The notes under the pieces were generated by a model. The model was not told the DNA's origin. It was given only the letters and a program-made list of their open reading frames with translations, and searched no databases. A stretch of 64,000 nucleotides of DNA from Anthopleura xanthogrammica (Eukaryota; Cnidaria; Anthozoa; Actiniaria; Actiniidae): NCBI GenBank assembly GCA_964019055.1, contig OZ025216.1, positions 6,129,840 through 6,193,839 of the forward strand, in the 5' to 3' direction. A program made the position numbers and the translations under genes. This document shows, one piece after another, positions 47,464 to 56,489 of this stretch (position 1 is its first letter; each line of letters begins with the position of its first letter).

Positions 47464-47554
47464 AGCCAATTAAGATCTCAAAGAAATGAACTTTGAGATC
47501 TGTGGAAAACGAAAATTGTTTCCAAAGAATATCTAGGCTATCATAAAGGCAAAA

Positions 47555-50500
47555 ATGACGAATATTTTGGACAGCCCGATTCCTGAGACTAGAATACCAC
47601 TAGTCCCACCAATAAGGCCGACAAAGTCAACTTCAAATCCAAAGCCACGCATCATCGAGAAAATCCAGGAGGAGCTAAAAGATTTTTCAGACTGGTTATT
47701 ACCACTCGTTCGCTCCAAGATTAGGAATCGCGCTGAGGTGAAGATCGCGAAGCTGAAGAAGAGAATAAAGGCTATTTATCGTAGATCGGAAAAAAAGAAT
47801 AGAGTGGAAAAATCCTCGTTCAAATCATATCTTAAGGAACACAGGGTTCTTGGACGTAATCGTGACGTGGATCCCCGCGTATTCTTAAAGAAGCAGGAAA
47901 AGCGCATCTTAGAGACAATATGGATAGCTGAGAAACCCACGAAGATTAAGTTCTACTTAACCTGTGAATTTCATAAGATCGGAAATGACGGACAAGAAGT
48001 CAGTAGCGAAGGACATTTCCACACAGTACCAGAAATCGTGACAAAAGGCACGAACTTAATAAACCTATACGAGAAAATTTCCGAGGACATCCTAGAAAGA
48101 ATAGCTGAATTCCAGAACGAGGGTTCTGGCTGGGCCATACGGAAATTAGTATCCTTAAGCATTCATTTCGCGAAATACGAACCCCTAAGAGGTAGCACGT
48201 ACATTCCCCTTCCTCAAGAATTAATAACAAAGAAGGCCATCATTAACCCCCAGAACAAAGACGATCAGTGCTTTAAGTGGGTGGTAACCATTGCCCGATT
48301 TACTCCAAGAAAAGATCCTGGTAGGATATCAATGGTACTTAAGGAAAATGCAAAAAAGCTAAACTGGGAGGGACTTCGCTTCCCCCTAGAGCTACGAGAC
48401 ATCAAAATCTTTGAGAAAAATAATAAGGACTACGCGATTAGCGTCTTAGGTTACGAAAAGAGGGGGTTCGAGCCCCTTAGGATCTACGAAGGGGAAATCA
48501 GGGAGCACAACATCGTTCTACTACTAATCTCCAACGAGAAAACGAAGCACTATTGTTGGATTAAGGACTTATCAAGACTCTTATCCTCCCAACTATCAAG
48601 TAACGAACATAAGAGACACTTCTGCTTAAGATGTCTTAACTCCTTTACCAACGAGTACGTTCTCCAAGACCACTCCGAATGGTGTGGACAACACAAGTCC
48701 GTAAAAGTAACCGTTCCCAAGAAAGGAACTCTACTTCACTTCAAGAACCACCCTCATTCTATGAAAGTTCCCTTCGTCATCTACGCTGACTTTGAGTGCA
48801 TTCTAGAAAAAGTTGCTTCTTGTTCTTCAGACCCAAAGAGATCTTCTACGGAAGCTTACCAAAAGCACAAACCCTCGGGATACTGTTACGTGATCAAGTA
48901 CGATGAGAACGCGCTTCCTCCAAAGATCGTGAAGTACACAGCTCAAAGCGAGGAAGAAGACTTGGGAGAACACTTTATGAGATCAATAGAAGAAGATGTT
49001 CTTTCCTTATACGAGAAACTTTCCGAGAAGAAAAAGATGGTAATGACCGACCTGGATCGAAAGGAATACGAAGAAGCAACGCACTGCCATATCTGTAAGG
49101 AAGAGCTAGGAAGCGACAAAGTAAGAGATCACGATCATCTCACAGGGAAATTCCGAGGGGCGGCGCATAATAAGTGTAATCTTCACTACAAACTTCCGGA
49201 CTTCATTCCCATCTTTTTCCACAATCTTTCGGGATACGACGCCCATCTGTTCGTAAAAGCCTTAGGAATCAGCAAAGGTAAGATTAAGTGCATCGCGAAG
49301 AACGAGGAACAATACATCTCATTTAGTAAAAGAATCGTCGTAGATCACTACGCGGATAAAGAGGGGAAAATCCATGATCTTTACTTAGAAGCAAGATTCC
49401 TTGACAGCTATAAGTTCATGTCCTCCAGCTTGAGTAACCTTACCAACAACCTAACGAAAGATCAGTTCAAAGTCATCAGTTCCTTTTACGGAGGTGAAGA
49501 TCTTAACTTATTGATGAGAAAAGGAGTGTACCCCTACGAGTACGTGGATTCCCTTACGAAGTTAGAGGAACGCCACTTACCCCCAAAGGAAGCCTTTCAT
49601 TCAGATCTTAATGATAACGATATCACAAAAGAAGACTACGAACACGCGCAAAAAGTATGGAAAACCTTTGATATGAAGACGATGAAAGACTATCACGACC
49701 TATATCTCCAAACGGACGTACTTCTCCTAGCGGACGTATTCGAGAACTTCAGAATCGTTTGTAGAAGATACTATGACTTAGATCCCGCTTGGTATTACAC
49801 TGCTCCTGGACTTGCTTGGGACGCCATGTTAAAAATCACGAGCATCCAACTAGAACTTCTCAGCGACATAGATATGATCTTAATGATGGAAAGCGGAATC
49901 CGAGGAGGAATTTCCTCTGTGGGAAGTAAGCGCTACGCAAAGGCTAATAATAAGTACATGAAGAACTACGATCCTAACGAAAAAAGCACTTACATTCCCT
50001 ATTGGGACGCGAATAACCTCTACGGATGGGCAATGTCCCAACCCCTTCCAACGAAAGGGTTCAAGTGGATGAACGAAAAGAAGCTGGAGAAGTGGAGAAG
50101 AATTCCCTGTATTTTGGACGTTGATCTAAAGTATCCTCAAGAATTGCACAATCTCCATAACGACTATCCCCTTGCCCCAGAGCACCTTAAGGCGAAAAGT
50201 GGAGTAATGAAGCTTATTCCGAACTTCTACGATAAGTCACACTACGTGGTACATCACGATACTCTAAAATTCTACGAAAGCCAGGGACTAAGAATCACGA
50301 AGATCCATAGGGGAATTTCCTTCGAAGAATCCCCTTGGTTAAAGAAGTACATTGATCTAAATACGGACTTAAGGACCAACGCAACGAACAATTTCGAGAA
50401 AGATTTCTTCAAGCTTATGAATAACTCTGTCTTCGGAAAGACCATGGAGAACATTCGTAATCGACGAGACATACGCTTAGTCATAAACGAAAAGCAAGCG

Positions 50501-51178
50501 AATAAGCTAACTCGTAAACCGAACTTCATTGGAGCTAAATCCTTCTCTGAAAAGTTAGCCGCCATTCACATGAGAAGAACGCACTTAGAGTACAACAAGC
50601 CCATTTACCTAGGAATGTCCATCTTAGACTACGTCAAAAAGAAGTACAAGTACAAAGTAACCCTTCTTTACACTGATACTGATAGTCTAATCTACGAAAT
50701 CCAGACGCACGATCTTTACAAACACATGGAAGGAGACATCGAGAGGTTATTCGATACGAGCAACTATCCCAAAGATCACGCGGGAATAAAGAAGAGAGTG
50801 AACAAAAAAGTAAGAGGAATGATGAAGGACGAGACAGCCGGAAAACAAGTCACGGAATTCGTTACGCTAAGAGCAAAGCTCTATTGCTTCAGAACAGAAG
50901 GGGGTGTGGGGGAGGAACTCCCCCACGAGGAAAAGAAGTGCAAAGGAGTCAGAAGATGCGTCGTAGAAAACAGCATTCGCTTCCCCCACTACAAAGACTG
51001 CTTATTTAACGGAGAAGAAGTTATGAGAACAATGAGAGTCTTCAGAAGCCGATCACACGAAATAACTTCAGAAAAGGTTAATAAGATCGCTCTTTCCTCA
51101 AGGGACGACAAGCGAGTAATTTCACGAGGAGATCCTATCACAACCTTAGCCCACGGTCACTACATGAACAATCTTTAG
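47555..51178 (+). CDS. Protein-primed family B DNA polymerase (1207 aa)
   Basis: Replicates the element, with a protein rather than RNA primer expected for the family. In order: a basic N-terminal region (possible terminal-protein part), Cys/His finger CLRCLNSF...HSEWC (about 356), Exo I Y-A-D-F-E (about 409), an embedded endonuclease VII-like block C-H-I-C...RDHDHLTG...C-N-L-H-Y (about 510), Exo II F-H-N-L-S-G-Y-D (about 555), Exo III Y-H-D-L-Y-L-Q-T-D (about 712), Pol A DANNLYGWAMSQP (about 816), Pol B N-N-S-V-F-G-K-T (about 955), Pol C YTDTDSL (about 1038). Open end to end, but 12 residues conserved in Polinton A are missing just before Pol C, and a palindrome-encoded peptide is inserted near 1115. 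The stop overlaps the convergent integrase by 3 nt. Confidence 0.92.
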   Translation: MTNILDSPIPETRIPLVPPIRPTKSTSNPKPRIIEKIQEELKDFSDWLLPLVRSKIRNRAEVKIAKLKKRIKAIYRRSEKKNRVEKSSFKSYLKEHRVLGRNRDVDPRVFLKKQEKRILETIWIAEKPTKIKFYLTCEFHKIGNDGQEVSSEGHFHTVPEIVTKGTNLINLYEKISEDILERIAEFQNEGSGWAIRKLVSLSIHFAKYEPLRGSTYIPLPQELITKKAIINPQNKDDQCFKWVVTIARFTPRKDPGRISMVLKENAKKLNWEGLRFPLELRDIKIFEKNNKDYAISVLGYEKRGFEPLRIYEGEIREHNIVLLLISNEKTKHYCWIKDLSRLLSSQLSSNEHKRHFCLRCLNSFTNEYVLQDHSEWCGQHKSVKVTVPKKGTLLHFKNHPHSMKVPFVIYADFECILEKVASCSSDPKRSSTEAYQKHKPSGYCYVIKYDENALPPKIVKYTAQSEEEDLGEHFMRSIEEDVLSLYEKLSEKKKMVMTDLDRKEYEEATHCHICKEELGSDKVRDHDHLTGKFRGAAHNKCNLHYKLPDFIPIFFHNLSGYDAHLFVKALGISKGKIKCIAKNEEQYISFSKRIVVDHYADKEGKIHDLYLEARFLDSYKFMSSSLSNLTNNLTKDQFKVISSFYGGEDLNLLMRKGVYPYEYVDSLTKLEERHLPPKEAFHSDLNDNDITKEDYEHAQKVWKTFDMKTMKDYHDLYLQTDVLLLADVFENFRIVCRRYYDLDPAWYYTAPGLAWDAMLKITSIQLELLSDIDMILMMESGIRGGISSVGSKRYAKANNKYMKNYDPNEKSTYIPYWDANNLYGWAMSQPLPTKGFKWMNEKKLEKWRRIPCILDVDLKYPQELHNLHNDYPLAPEHLKAKSGVMKLIPNFYDKSHYVVHHDTLKFYESQGLRITKIHRGISFEESPWLKKYIDLNTDLRTNATNNFEKDFFKLMNNSVFGKTMENIRNRRDIRLVINEKQANKLTRKPNFIGAKSFSEKLAAIHMRRTHLEYNKPIYLGMSILDYVKKKYKYKVTLLYTDTDSLIYEIQTHDLYKHMEGDIERLFDTSNYPKDHAGIKKRVNKKVRGMMKDETAGKQVTEFVTLRAKLYCFRTEGGVGEELPHEEKKCKGVRRCVVENSIRFPHYKDCLFNGEEVMRTMRVFRSRSHEITSEKVNKIALSSRDDKRVISRGDPITTLAHGHYMNNL
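50900..50930 (+). repeat. In-frame palindromic mini-element, copy 1
   Basis: GTGGGGGAG-GAA-CTCCCCCAC (50906-50926) is a perfect 9 bp hairpin with a GAA loop, preceded by GGGG. It adds G-G-V-G-E-E-L-P-H-E to the polymerase and is absent from Polinton A at the same place. Confidence 0.85.
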
Positions 51179-52263
51179 CCTAAAACACCATCAGGCGGCA
51201 GTTCCGTGTCCTCGGGAATAATCTGTAACTCCTCTCTAACAAAAGAACGCTTGGGAGTCTTTCTCCCATGCCTTCCCATATCAGTCAAAGGATTTACCCA
51301 ACTTTCAGAAAGATAGTAAAGCACAGGTTGATTAGGACTAATGGTCGCACGCGATATCTCATAAACTTCTATAGACCAAATGGGATCAGTAGCGCGTTGT
51401 CGACCTCCCTCCTCTTCCCCAGCGGCATATAAGTATCGAACGAAAGCCCCTCCAGGGATCCTATTTTCTTTTGGTCCCACAGGTCTTTTGTAGATGGGAT
51501 CTCTTAGCTCGAGGGACTTTAAGTTTTGTGCCTCCTTTGCTTTCTTTCCAGTAATCCTCTTAACTTCGTTGTTAATAGACTTTATCACGCTAGGAAGTCG
51601 TTCCACCCATTCTCGTGACCTCGTGTCCCCAACGTGTGTCTTAGAAACTTCCATAAGCATCTCTTGTGCATACTGATGACTAAACAGCTTCTCAGCTATC
51701 GTTCGATTAGCGCGCTCCACGAGGGATTGTGCTCTATGATTTCCAGGATCTGATCTTTGGATTTCTACATCACGTTTCTTCATAACCTTCGTAAAAGCTC
51801 CCTTGAATTCTGTTCCTGGATCAACCATCAAAGTCTCAGGCCAATATAATTTTCTAGAATAAATACTTTCCAAAGCCTCAGATACTCCCGTGGAGTACTT
51901 TGCGGTCAAAGGTTCCGCGTCCACGTACCTAGAAGCAACATCCACTACGACGAGAGCATACTTATAAGTCTTTCTCTTCACGGTATCATGGGGCATAAAG
52001 AGTAAGTCCGCTTGATGGATCTGATCAGGCTCAGAAATGTTCCAATGGTATCTGGGAATGTACGTGGGGGTAGGAAGGTAAATTTGCCACAAGGCTTGCT
52101 TAATAAGCCACTTCCTCGTGATCTCTTCGGATATGCCTGTAGCTTCGGATAGTCTCGAGATCGCGGAATATCCCTTCCAATATCCTTCAGTTGAGTAATA
52201 AACGTTTGAAAGTTTCTTTTCATGGGGGAGTTCCTCCCCCATACCCCCCTTTCTTCTTTCCAT
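51175..52263 (-). CDS. Retroviral-type DDE integrase (362 aa)
   Basis: Inserts the element into host DNA. Catalytic triad: D86 (H-Q-A-D-L-L), D148 (M-V-D-P-G-T-E-F) and E183 (S-L-V-E-R-A-N-R), that is D-61-D-34-E spacing. Before it a helical region (WKGYSAISRLSEATG) as in other Polinton integrases; after it a basic linker and a beta-rich C-terminal domain (RYLYAAGEEEGG...VYEIS) of SH3 or chromo-like type. Residues 6-16 come from the palindromic mini-element. ATG at 52263 shares a 41 bp spacer with the capsid gene; the stop overlaps the polymerase stop. Appears intact. Confidence 0.9.
   Translation of the reverse strand: MERRKGGMGEELPHEKKLSNVYYSTEGYWKGYSAISRLSEATGISEEITRKWLIKQALWQIYLPTPTYIPRYHWNISEPDQIHQADLLFMPHDTVKRKTYKYALVVVDVASRYVDAEPLTAKYSTGVSEALESIYSRKLYWPETLMVDPGTEFKGAFTKVMKKRDVEIQRSDPGNHRAQSLVERANRTIAEKLFSHQYAQEMLMEVSKTHVGDTRSREWVERLPSVIKSINNEVKRITGKKAKEAQNLKSLELRDPIYKRPVGPKENRIPGGAFVRYLYAAGEEEGGRQRATDPIWSIEVYEISRATISPNQPVLYYLSESWVNPLTDMGRHGRKTPKRSFVREELQIIPEDTELPPDGVLG
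52222..52249 (-). repeat. In-frame palindromic mini-element, copy 2
   Basis: ATGGGGGAG-TTC-CTCCCCCAT (52222-52242) plus an ACCCCCC tail. Read in the integrase frame it gives G-G-M-G-E-E-L-P-H-E, nearly the same peptide as in the polymerase. Absent from the Polinton A integrase. Confidence 0.85.
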
Positions 52264-52304
52264 AGTATTTAAGAGAGTAACTCGTTATTACATAAATAAG
52301 AAAG
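52264..52304. promoter_or_regulatory. Divergent promoter, integrase/capsid
   Basis: 41 bp between divergent ATGs. Contains TTATTACATAAATAAG 4 nt before the capsid ATG and TTAAATACT next to the integrase ATG. Conserved in Polinton A. Confidence 0.6.
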
Positions 52305-53552
52305 ATGTCAAGGACAATTCCAGATAAGCTTGATGTAGATAGGTTCTTTAAACAGCCCTACGGACTCAAAGCAGAGAAGAACATTCATCGCGTGAGCTTT
52401 AGTCCAGCCACAGTGGATCCTGGACGAACGTTGGATGTTCATATTCCCAAGTTACCGGAGAACGTCGTTATTGTTCCTGGAAGCGTGGCACTCTTAGTGG
52501 ATCTCACTTTGAAGGATGGGAGCGCCAAAGACGTAAATAAGACCGTGGTTAATAACCTGGGTAAGAACCTTATTGAAGAGATGAGAGTTACCTTTGGTGG
52601 AAGGCCAATAGAAGATTTGGTTCGATATGATCTCTATCAAACTTACGGTGACTTATTCCTCAGAAAGGAAGAACGAAAGAATAGACTAAGAGAAGGGATC
52701 TCGTCAGAAAACATGCGGAAACTAAGAACGGAAGCTGGAAATAAGGTCGAGACTGATGCTGCAGAAGTTGCCTTAGCGAAAGTATACGGAACACGATACA
52801 GGATCCCCATTTCCCACACCATTCTCGACTCTCATGGAGTATATTATTCCAACGGATTAGTAGATACTCTGCTCTTTCAGGTTACCTTTTCAACGAACGC
52901 AAAGATCGTAACCTCAGCCCAAGAAGACGCAATGTATACCCTATCCAATCTAGAACTAGAGTACGAGACCATTACCAGCGAATATCTAGCAAACGAAGCA
53001 TTAAGCAGCTATGAGAATGGTAGGGGATTCTACTACGAGAACGTATTGATGCACAAGAGTTTCCCCATCAATAAGAAGAACACCACCGTGATCAACGAAC
53101 AGATCAACTTACCCCTACGATCGATGTCTGGAATCCTAATCCTATTCATAGAGTCATATACGGCCTGCGCTAGGGACTCAGAAAAGTTCACGAACCCCAA
53201 TATTACCAAAGTAGACATCAACGTGAATAGCGTGCCCCATAAGTTGTATTCCGATGGCATGATACCAACGGACTTTTGGGAGTCGATCGTGATGCGATAT
53301 GGAATAACAGATAACATGACTCCAAAGGAGTTTTACAAGGACAAGTTTGCTTTGTGGATTGACTTAAGAACTCATCCTGATGGGGATATTCATGGTAGTG
53401 GACTCGTTTCTGATGCTACGAAGGGAGGGGTGAAGTTGTACATTAAAAGAACTGCTGGAGAGGAAGATGAGGAAATGACCTGTTACTTATTCGTCGTGGC
53501 GGACGGATTGGTGGAGTTCGAGAAGAGGAGTTTCAAACAAAACTGGTACTAA
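52305..53552 (+). CDS. Hexon-like major capsid protein (415 aa)
   Basis: Probable main building block of the virus-like shell. The ORF lies straight after the integrase, as capsid genes do in Polinton/adintovirus elements. Conserved-looking blocks: N-I-H-R-V-S-F-S-P (about 29), N-V-V-I-V-P-G-S (about 53), Y-G-T-R-Y-R-I-P-I (about 164), Y-Y-E-N-V-L-M-H-K (about 241), H-K-L-Y-S-D-G-M-I-P-T (about 314) and K-F-A-L-W-I-D-L-R (about 350), all beta-rich. No signal or membrane segment. I assign it by position, size and resemblance to invertebrate Polinton capsid-like proteins, so the exact fold is inferred. Confidence 0.7.
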   Translation: MSRTIPDKLDVDRFFKQPYGLKAEKNIHRVSFSPATVDPGRTLDVHIPKLPENVVIVPGSVALLVDLTLKDGSAKDVNKTVVNNLGKNLIEEMRVTFGGRPIEDLVRYDLYQTYGDLFLRKEERKNRLREGISSENMRKLRTEAGNKVETDAAEVALAKVYGTRYRIPISHTILDSHGVYYSNGLVDTLLFQVTFSTNAKIVTSAQEDAMYTLSNLELEYETITSEYLANEALSSYENGRGFYYENVLMHKSFPINKKNTTVINEQINLPLRSMSGILILFIESYTACARDSEKFTNPNITKVDINVNSVPHKLYSDGMIPTDFWESIVMRYGITDNMTPKEFYKDKFALWIDLRTHPDGDIHGSGLVSDATKGGVKLYIKRTAGEEDEEMTCYLFVVADGLVEFEKRSFKQNWY

Positions 53553-53603
53553 GAACGTTACGCGAATAGGTACTAAAAGATAGTTATGATACAATAAATA
53601 AGA

Positions 53604-54235
53604 ATGGAGGAACTAAAAGATAAGACTCCCTTTCACTGTATCATAACAGGTCCTACGAATTGCGGAAAGACTCACTACCTAGTGAATACGCTAAGGAATA
53701 GTTTCCGATACGTGTTCGAATACATCGTACTTATCTGTCCAACTTACGTGGAGAATCTTACTTACCGAGGCTTCGCTAAAGATGATCCTAGATTCATCGT
53801 CCTGTCGCCCAAGGCAGATGATGTGAACGAGATCTGTGATCTACTTTCCATGTGTAAGAAGATATTCTCGGGGCAGGAAACTCTAATTATCTTGGATGAA
53901 TGGCTTTCTCAAAAGAGTTAAAAAATAGGTCGAATAACTTCGTTAGAATGGGATTTTCGGGAAGACACGATAAGATCTCCATTTGGGTCTTAACCCAACA
54001 AATTACCTCCATTGCAAAACCTTTCCGCGAGAACGTTACGTGCATCATATCCTTCTACAGTCCAAGTCAATCAGCGAATAAGCTACTCTTTGAAGAATTC
54101 GGAGGGACTATGGATGTCGAAGAGAGGAACGCCTTGATGAAAATATTAAAGAAGGAAAGGTACTCCAGAATATGTCTTTGCTTAATACACCCACATCAAT
54201 CCTACGTAGAAGTACCCGGTTTAAGTGTATCTTGA
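53604..54235 (+). pseudogene. A32-like packaging ATPase, frameshifted
   Basis: Would pump DNA into the capsid. Frame one (53604-53921) has Walker A G-P-T-N-C-G-K-T (residue 16) and Walker B L-I-I-L-D-E (about 93), then runs into TAA. Frame two (open 53900-54235) continues with S-K-E-L-K-x-R and F-S-G-R-H-x-K-I-S-I-W-V-L-T-Q-Q and S-I-A-K-P-F-R-E-N, the sensor-like region of FtsK/HerA ATPases. One base is missing around 53893-53900. No slippery heptamer stands at the break, so a mutation or a sequence error is likelier than programmed frameshifting. Preceded by ACAATAAATAAGA at the ATG. Confidence 0.85.
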
Positions 54236-54251
54236 TTATGATAAAGTAAGA

Positions 54252-54578
54252 ATGATAGCTGTTACGGATTCCTCTCAAAGAGAAGTAAAGTCTAAATTCG
54301 AGAAGAAGGTGGGAGACTTAAGGGAAAAGCGCGAACAACTTTGCATACTTGCTTTGTTAGGAACCATTAGCGAACACGTTGGATGCGAACTAAGTGTAGG
54401 AGATATCATAAAGTTACCAGCAAAGGACGTTAAGGAATATCATAAGATGTATCAGCCCACGACTGGGTTCATGAACGTAGCTCATAGATTTCTAGCGGAA
54501 ATCATTTCACGCGTACTTCCGATGGAGGAAGAAGAAGAAGTTTTGGATCTAGAAATGCCTGATCTAAGCATATGTTGA
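54252..54578 (+). CDS. Helical protein, tandem paralogue 1 (108 aa)
   Basis: I place the start at 54252, 5 nt after GATAAAGTAAGA, because the next gene has the same spacing. Shares K-R-E-Q-L-x-I-L-A-x-L-G-T-I-S-E and E-I-I-S-R-x-L-P with the 54594 protein, so the two arose by duplication, promoter included. No membrane segment. Ends with an acidic tail. Function unknown. Confidence 0.6.
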   Translation: MIAVTDSSQREVKSKFEKKVGDLREKREQLCILALLGTISEHVGCELSVGDIIKLPAKDVKEYHKMYQPTTGFMNVAHRFLAEIISRVLPMEEEEEVLDLEMPDLSIC

Positions 54579-54593
54579 TGATGATAAAGTAAC

Positions 54594-54959
54594 ATGGCAT
54601 CCATCATGGAACAATACGATGATAAATCCACGCCCTCAAAGACAGAAGAAGTAAAGGAAACAACTCCCCCAAAAAAGAAGTCAAAGTCAAAGCCTGAGGA
54701 GGAGGAGGATGACGAAGAGGTAGCGGAAAAGCGCGAACAACTTTCCATACTTGCCACATTAGGAACGATTAGTGAATATACGGGGGCTAAACTAAGTCTA
54801 GGAGATATTAAAAGATTGTCTAAGAAGGACGTTAAAAAATACTATAACAGATATCAAGCCGCCACGGGGGCTAAGATGGCGAACGGATTAATGAACGTAC
54901 TTCAGGGAATAGCAGTAGAAATCATCTCACGCATTCTTCCGATTGATGATAAAAAATAA
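54594..54959 (+). CDS. Helical protein, tandem paralogue 2 (121 aa), probably split by a stop
   Basis: Charged N-terminus (K-K-K-S-K-S-K, E-E-E-D-D-E-E), then the shared L-G-T-I-S-E...L-S-L-G-D-I...V-K-K-Y-Y domain. The TAA at 54957-54959 is followed in the same frame by another open stretch (54960-55178), and related proteins in invertebrate Polintons seem to carry both parts. The stop may therefore be a nonsense mutation. Promoter GATGATAAAGTAAC lies just upstream. Confidence 0.6.
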   Translation: MASIMEQYDDKSTPSKTEEVKETTPPKKKSKSKPEEEEDDEEVAEKREQLSILATLGTISEYTGAKLSLGDIKRLSKKDVKKYYNRYQAATGAKMANGLMNVLQGIAVEIISRILPIDDKK

Positions 54960-55178
54960 CTTAACGAAGATTTGGAGAAGGATAAGTTTCTAAGAGAAAG
55001 TTTGACCAACGATATCGGATTCGTTGCGCTGAAAGGAGGAAGGTTCATAGCATTAGCAGACTTTCTTTTCCAAGTCGGGAAGCACGTGAAGATGGATTTC
55101 TTTGGCGCAGCTCCGGAATTTTTGGAACCCGCGGAACAACTTGTTAGGGAATATGAACAAGGCTTAAGCAAGACTTAA
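54960..55178 (+). pseudogene. Probable C-terminal part of the preceding gene
   Basis: In frame with 54594-54959 after one TAA; no ATG opens it (only TTG at 54972). It encodes a hydrophobic helix with Gly (DIGFVALKGGRFIALADFLFQVGKHV) and an acidic end. Without its own ATG or promoter motif it is unlikely to be a separate gene. Confidence 0.5.
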
Positions 55179-55247
55179 GCAAGACTTAAGCATTTGTTGA
55201 TAAGTATAGTTAAGCAAGACTTAAGAATTTGTGGATAAGTAATAAAG
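55148..55247 (+). repeat. Short direct repeats (AAGCAAGACTTAAG)
   Basis: AGCAAGACTTAAG occurs three times and ATTTGT(T/G)GATAAGTA twice just before the ATG at 55248. The last repeat ends in the AATAAAG promoter-like motif. Probably a duplicated promoter unit. Confidence 0.7.
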
Positions 55248-55727
55248 ATGGAAACGCCAAAAGAAGAAAATGCTGGTGGCGGAGGCGCTGATGAAGAACG
55301 AATTACGAAAGAACCACAAAGGATCGTTCGAGAAAAAGATCCTAAGAAGGTTGCTGCCGGAAAGAAGTTGGTGGAATATAATAGGAAAGCTAAGAAAGCA
55401 TTGCTAGAAAAGGAAGCTGCGGAAAAGGAAGCTGCGGAAAAGAAAGCTAACCCGGAAGAAGAAGAAGAATCGGGGGGAACGTGGATGCCTGGCCTCGACT
55501 TCACTAGCGTATTAACGATGATAGGACTCGGGCTAACGGCTACTGATCTATACTTTAAGTGGAGAAAGAGTAATCCTCCCACCATGCCTTCCCAAAGTAC
55601 GCCTATACCCCCTCAAAGTACTCCCACTCCCGCGGATAACACTCCCCTGCCTTCCCAGTCCAATTCAAGACCCACGGTTCCAAGTAGGACAAAGCCCAAG
55701 CCCACGATAGGAATGGAAGGAGCTTAA
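55248..55727 (+). CDS. Charged coiled-coil membrane protein (159 aa)
   Basis: Lys/Glu/Ala-rich first 75 residues (A-A-G-K-K-L-V-E-Y-N-R-K, E-K-E-A-A-E-K-E), then one hydrophobic span (FTSVLTMIGLGLTATDLYF, about 85-104), then a Pro/Ser/Thr tail. Proteins with this layout are frequent in the late region of invertebrate Polintons; the role in the particle is unknown. Start supported by GTAATAAAG 1 nt before the ATG. Confidence 0.6.
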   Translation: METPKEENAGGGGADEERITKEPQRIVREKDPKKVAAGKKLVEYNRKAKKALLEKEAAEKEAAEKKANPEEEEESGGTWMPGLDFTSVLTMIGLGLTATDLYFKWRKSNPPTMPSQSTPIPPQSTPTPADNTPLPSQSNSRPTVPSRTKPKPTIGMEGA

Positions 55728-55771
55728 GGAAAATTCATATAAGCAATGATACCCCCAATCAAATAAAGGGC

Positions 55772-56002
55772 ATGGCAAAGAAAGTAGAAAATGACCTCGT
55801 GAAAAAGATCATGGAATCCGCAGTGATCGTAGGAATCGCTGCGGGAATAGGTTTCCTAGGGAAGAAGATGACGAAAGAGTCATTCATTAACGATCCATCC
55901 AATAGCTTGACGAATTATGGTAAGTGGGTGGCTGTACTCGCGGGTTCCACGTACTTGAAGGAGTGGTTAGAAACAAAGAAGATTTTACCTGCGGGTGTTT
56001 GA
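55772..56002 (+). CDS. Small two-span membrane protein (76 aa)
   Basis: Hydrophobic spans at about 17-31 (AVIVGIAAGIGFLG) and 49-60 (WVAVLAGSTYL), with D-P-S-N-S-L-T-N-Y between them and L-E-T-K-K-I-L-P at the end. Preceded by AAATAAAGGGC. It looks like the small membrane proteins next to capsid genes in related elements. Intact. Confidence 0.6.
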   Translation: MAKKVENDLVKKIMESAVIVGIAAGIGFLGKKMTKESFINDPSNSLTNYGKWVAVLAGSTYLKEWLETKKILPAGV

Positions 56003-56041
56003 GAAGTACGCGAAAAAACGCTTAAACACTTATCTTTCTCA

Positions 56042-56485
56042 ATGAAAGATAAAATGACAATGGCTGTGGGATTGGCGATTGGTGGAGCAATACTTAATGC
56101 AACGACATTCGTTGGGGGGTCTTATTTAGCCAAGTACTTAGCAGGTGACGGTGGTGCAATGAAGGAAAAGATTCGTCATGATAAGGCCTTGGAAGCGTAT
56201 CAGAGGGACATGGGGGAGTGGGAAAAGAAAAGGAAGAAGTATATGGATTACCTAGACGCACGATATGAGAATAAGAAGATAGCAGAAAAGAACATGAAAG
56301 AAACAGATGAAGACTTTTTTCTCTATGCTAAGACTCATCCGGATCCCGCGTCCTTTGATAAGGACCATCCGAAACCTAAGCTCTCAGATTATTACAAACC
56401 AAGCAAGAAGCAGAAGCAGTACGAGATGATTTACGTGGGTGGGGGAATGTTGGTCTTAACATACGTTATTACTAGAGTAATATAA
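56042..56485 (+). CDS. Membrane protein with central coil (147 aa)
   Basis: Two hydrophobic ends (about 6-32, and 128-147) and a charged middle (M-G-E-W-E-K-K-R-K-K-Y-M-D-Y-L), with L-S-D-Y-Y-K-P-S-K-K-Q before the second span. A membrane or particle-linked role is inferred. Unlike its neighbours it lacks an ATAAA motif directly before the ATG. Intact. Confidence 0.6.
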   Translation: MKDKMTMAVGLAIGGAILNATTFVGGSYLAKYLAGDGGAMKEKIRHDKALEAYQRDMGEWEKKRKKYMDYLDARYENKKIAEKNMKETDEDFFLYAKTHPDPASFDKDHPKPKLSDYYKPSKKQKQYEMIYVGGGMLVLTYVITRVI

Positions 56486-56489
56486 AAGA

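Noticed and set aside
46924..47469. 181-codon Ser/Pro/Leu-rich minus-strand ORF
   Set aside because: Produced by the GAAGAAGGA simple repeat and terminal repeat; no promoter motif and low complexity.
53890..53925. Programmed -1 frameshift in the ATPase gene
   Set aside because: No X-XXY-YYZ slippery site or clear downstream structure at the junction; a one-base loss explains it better.
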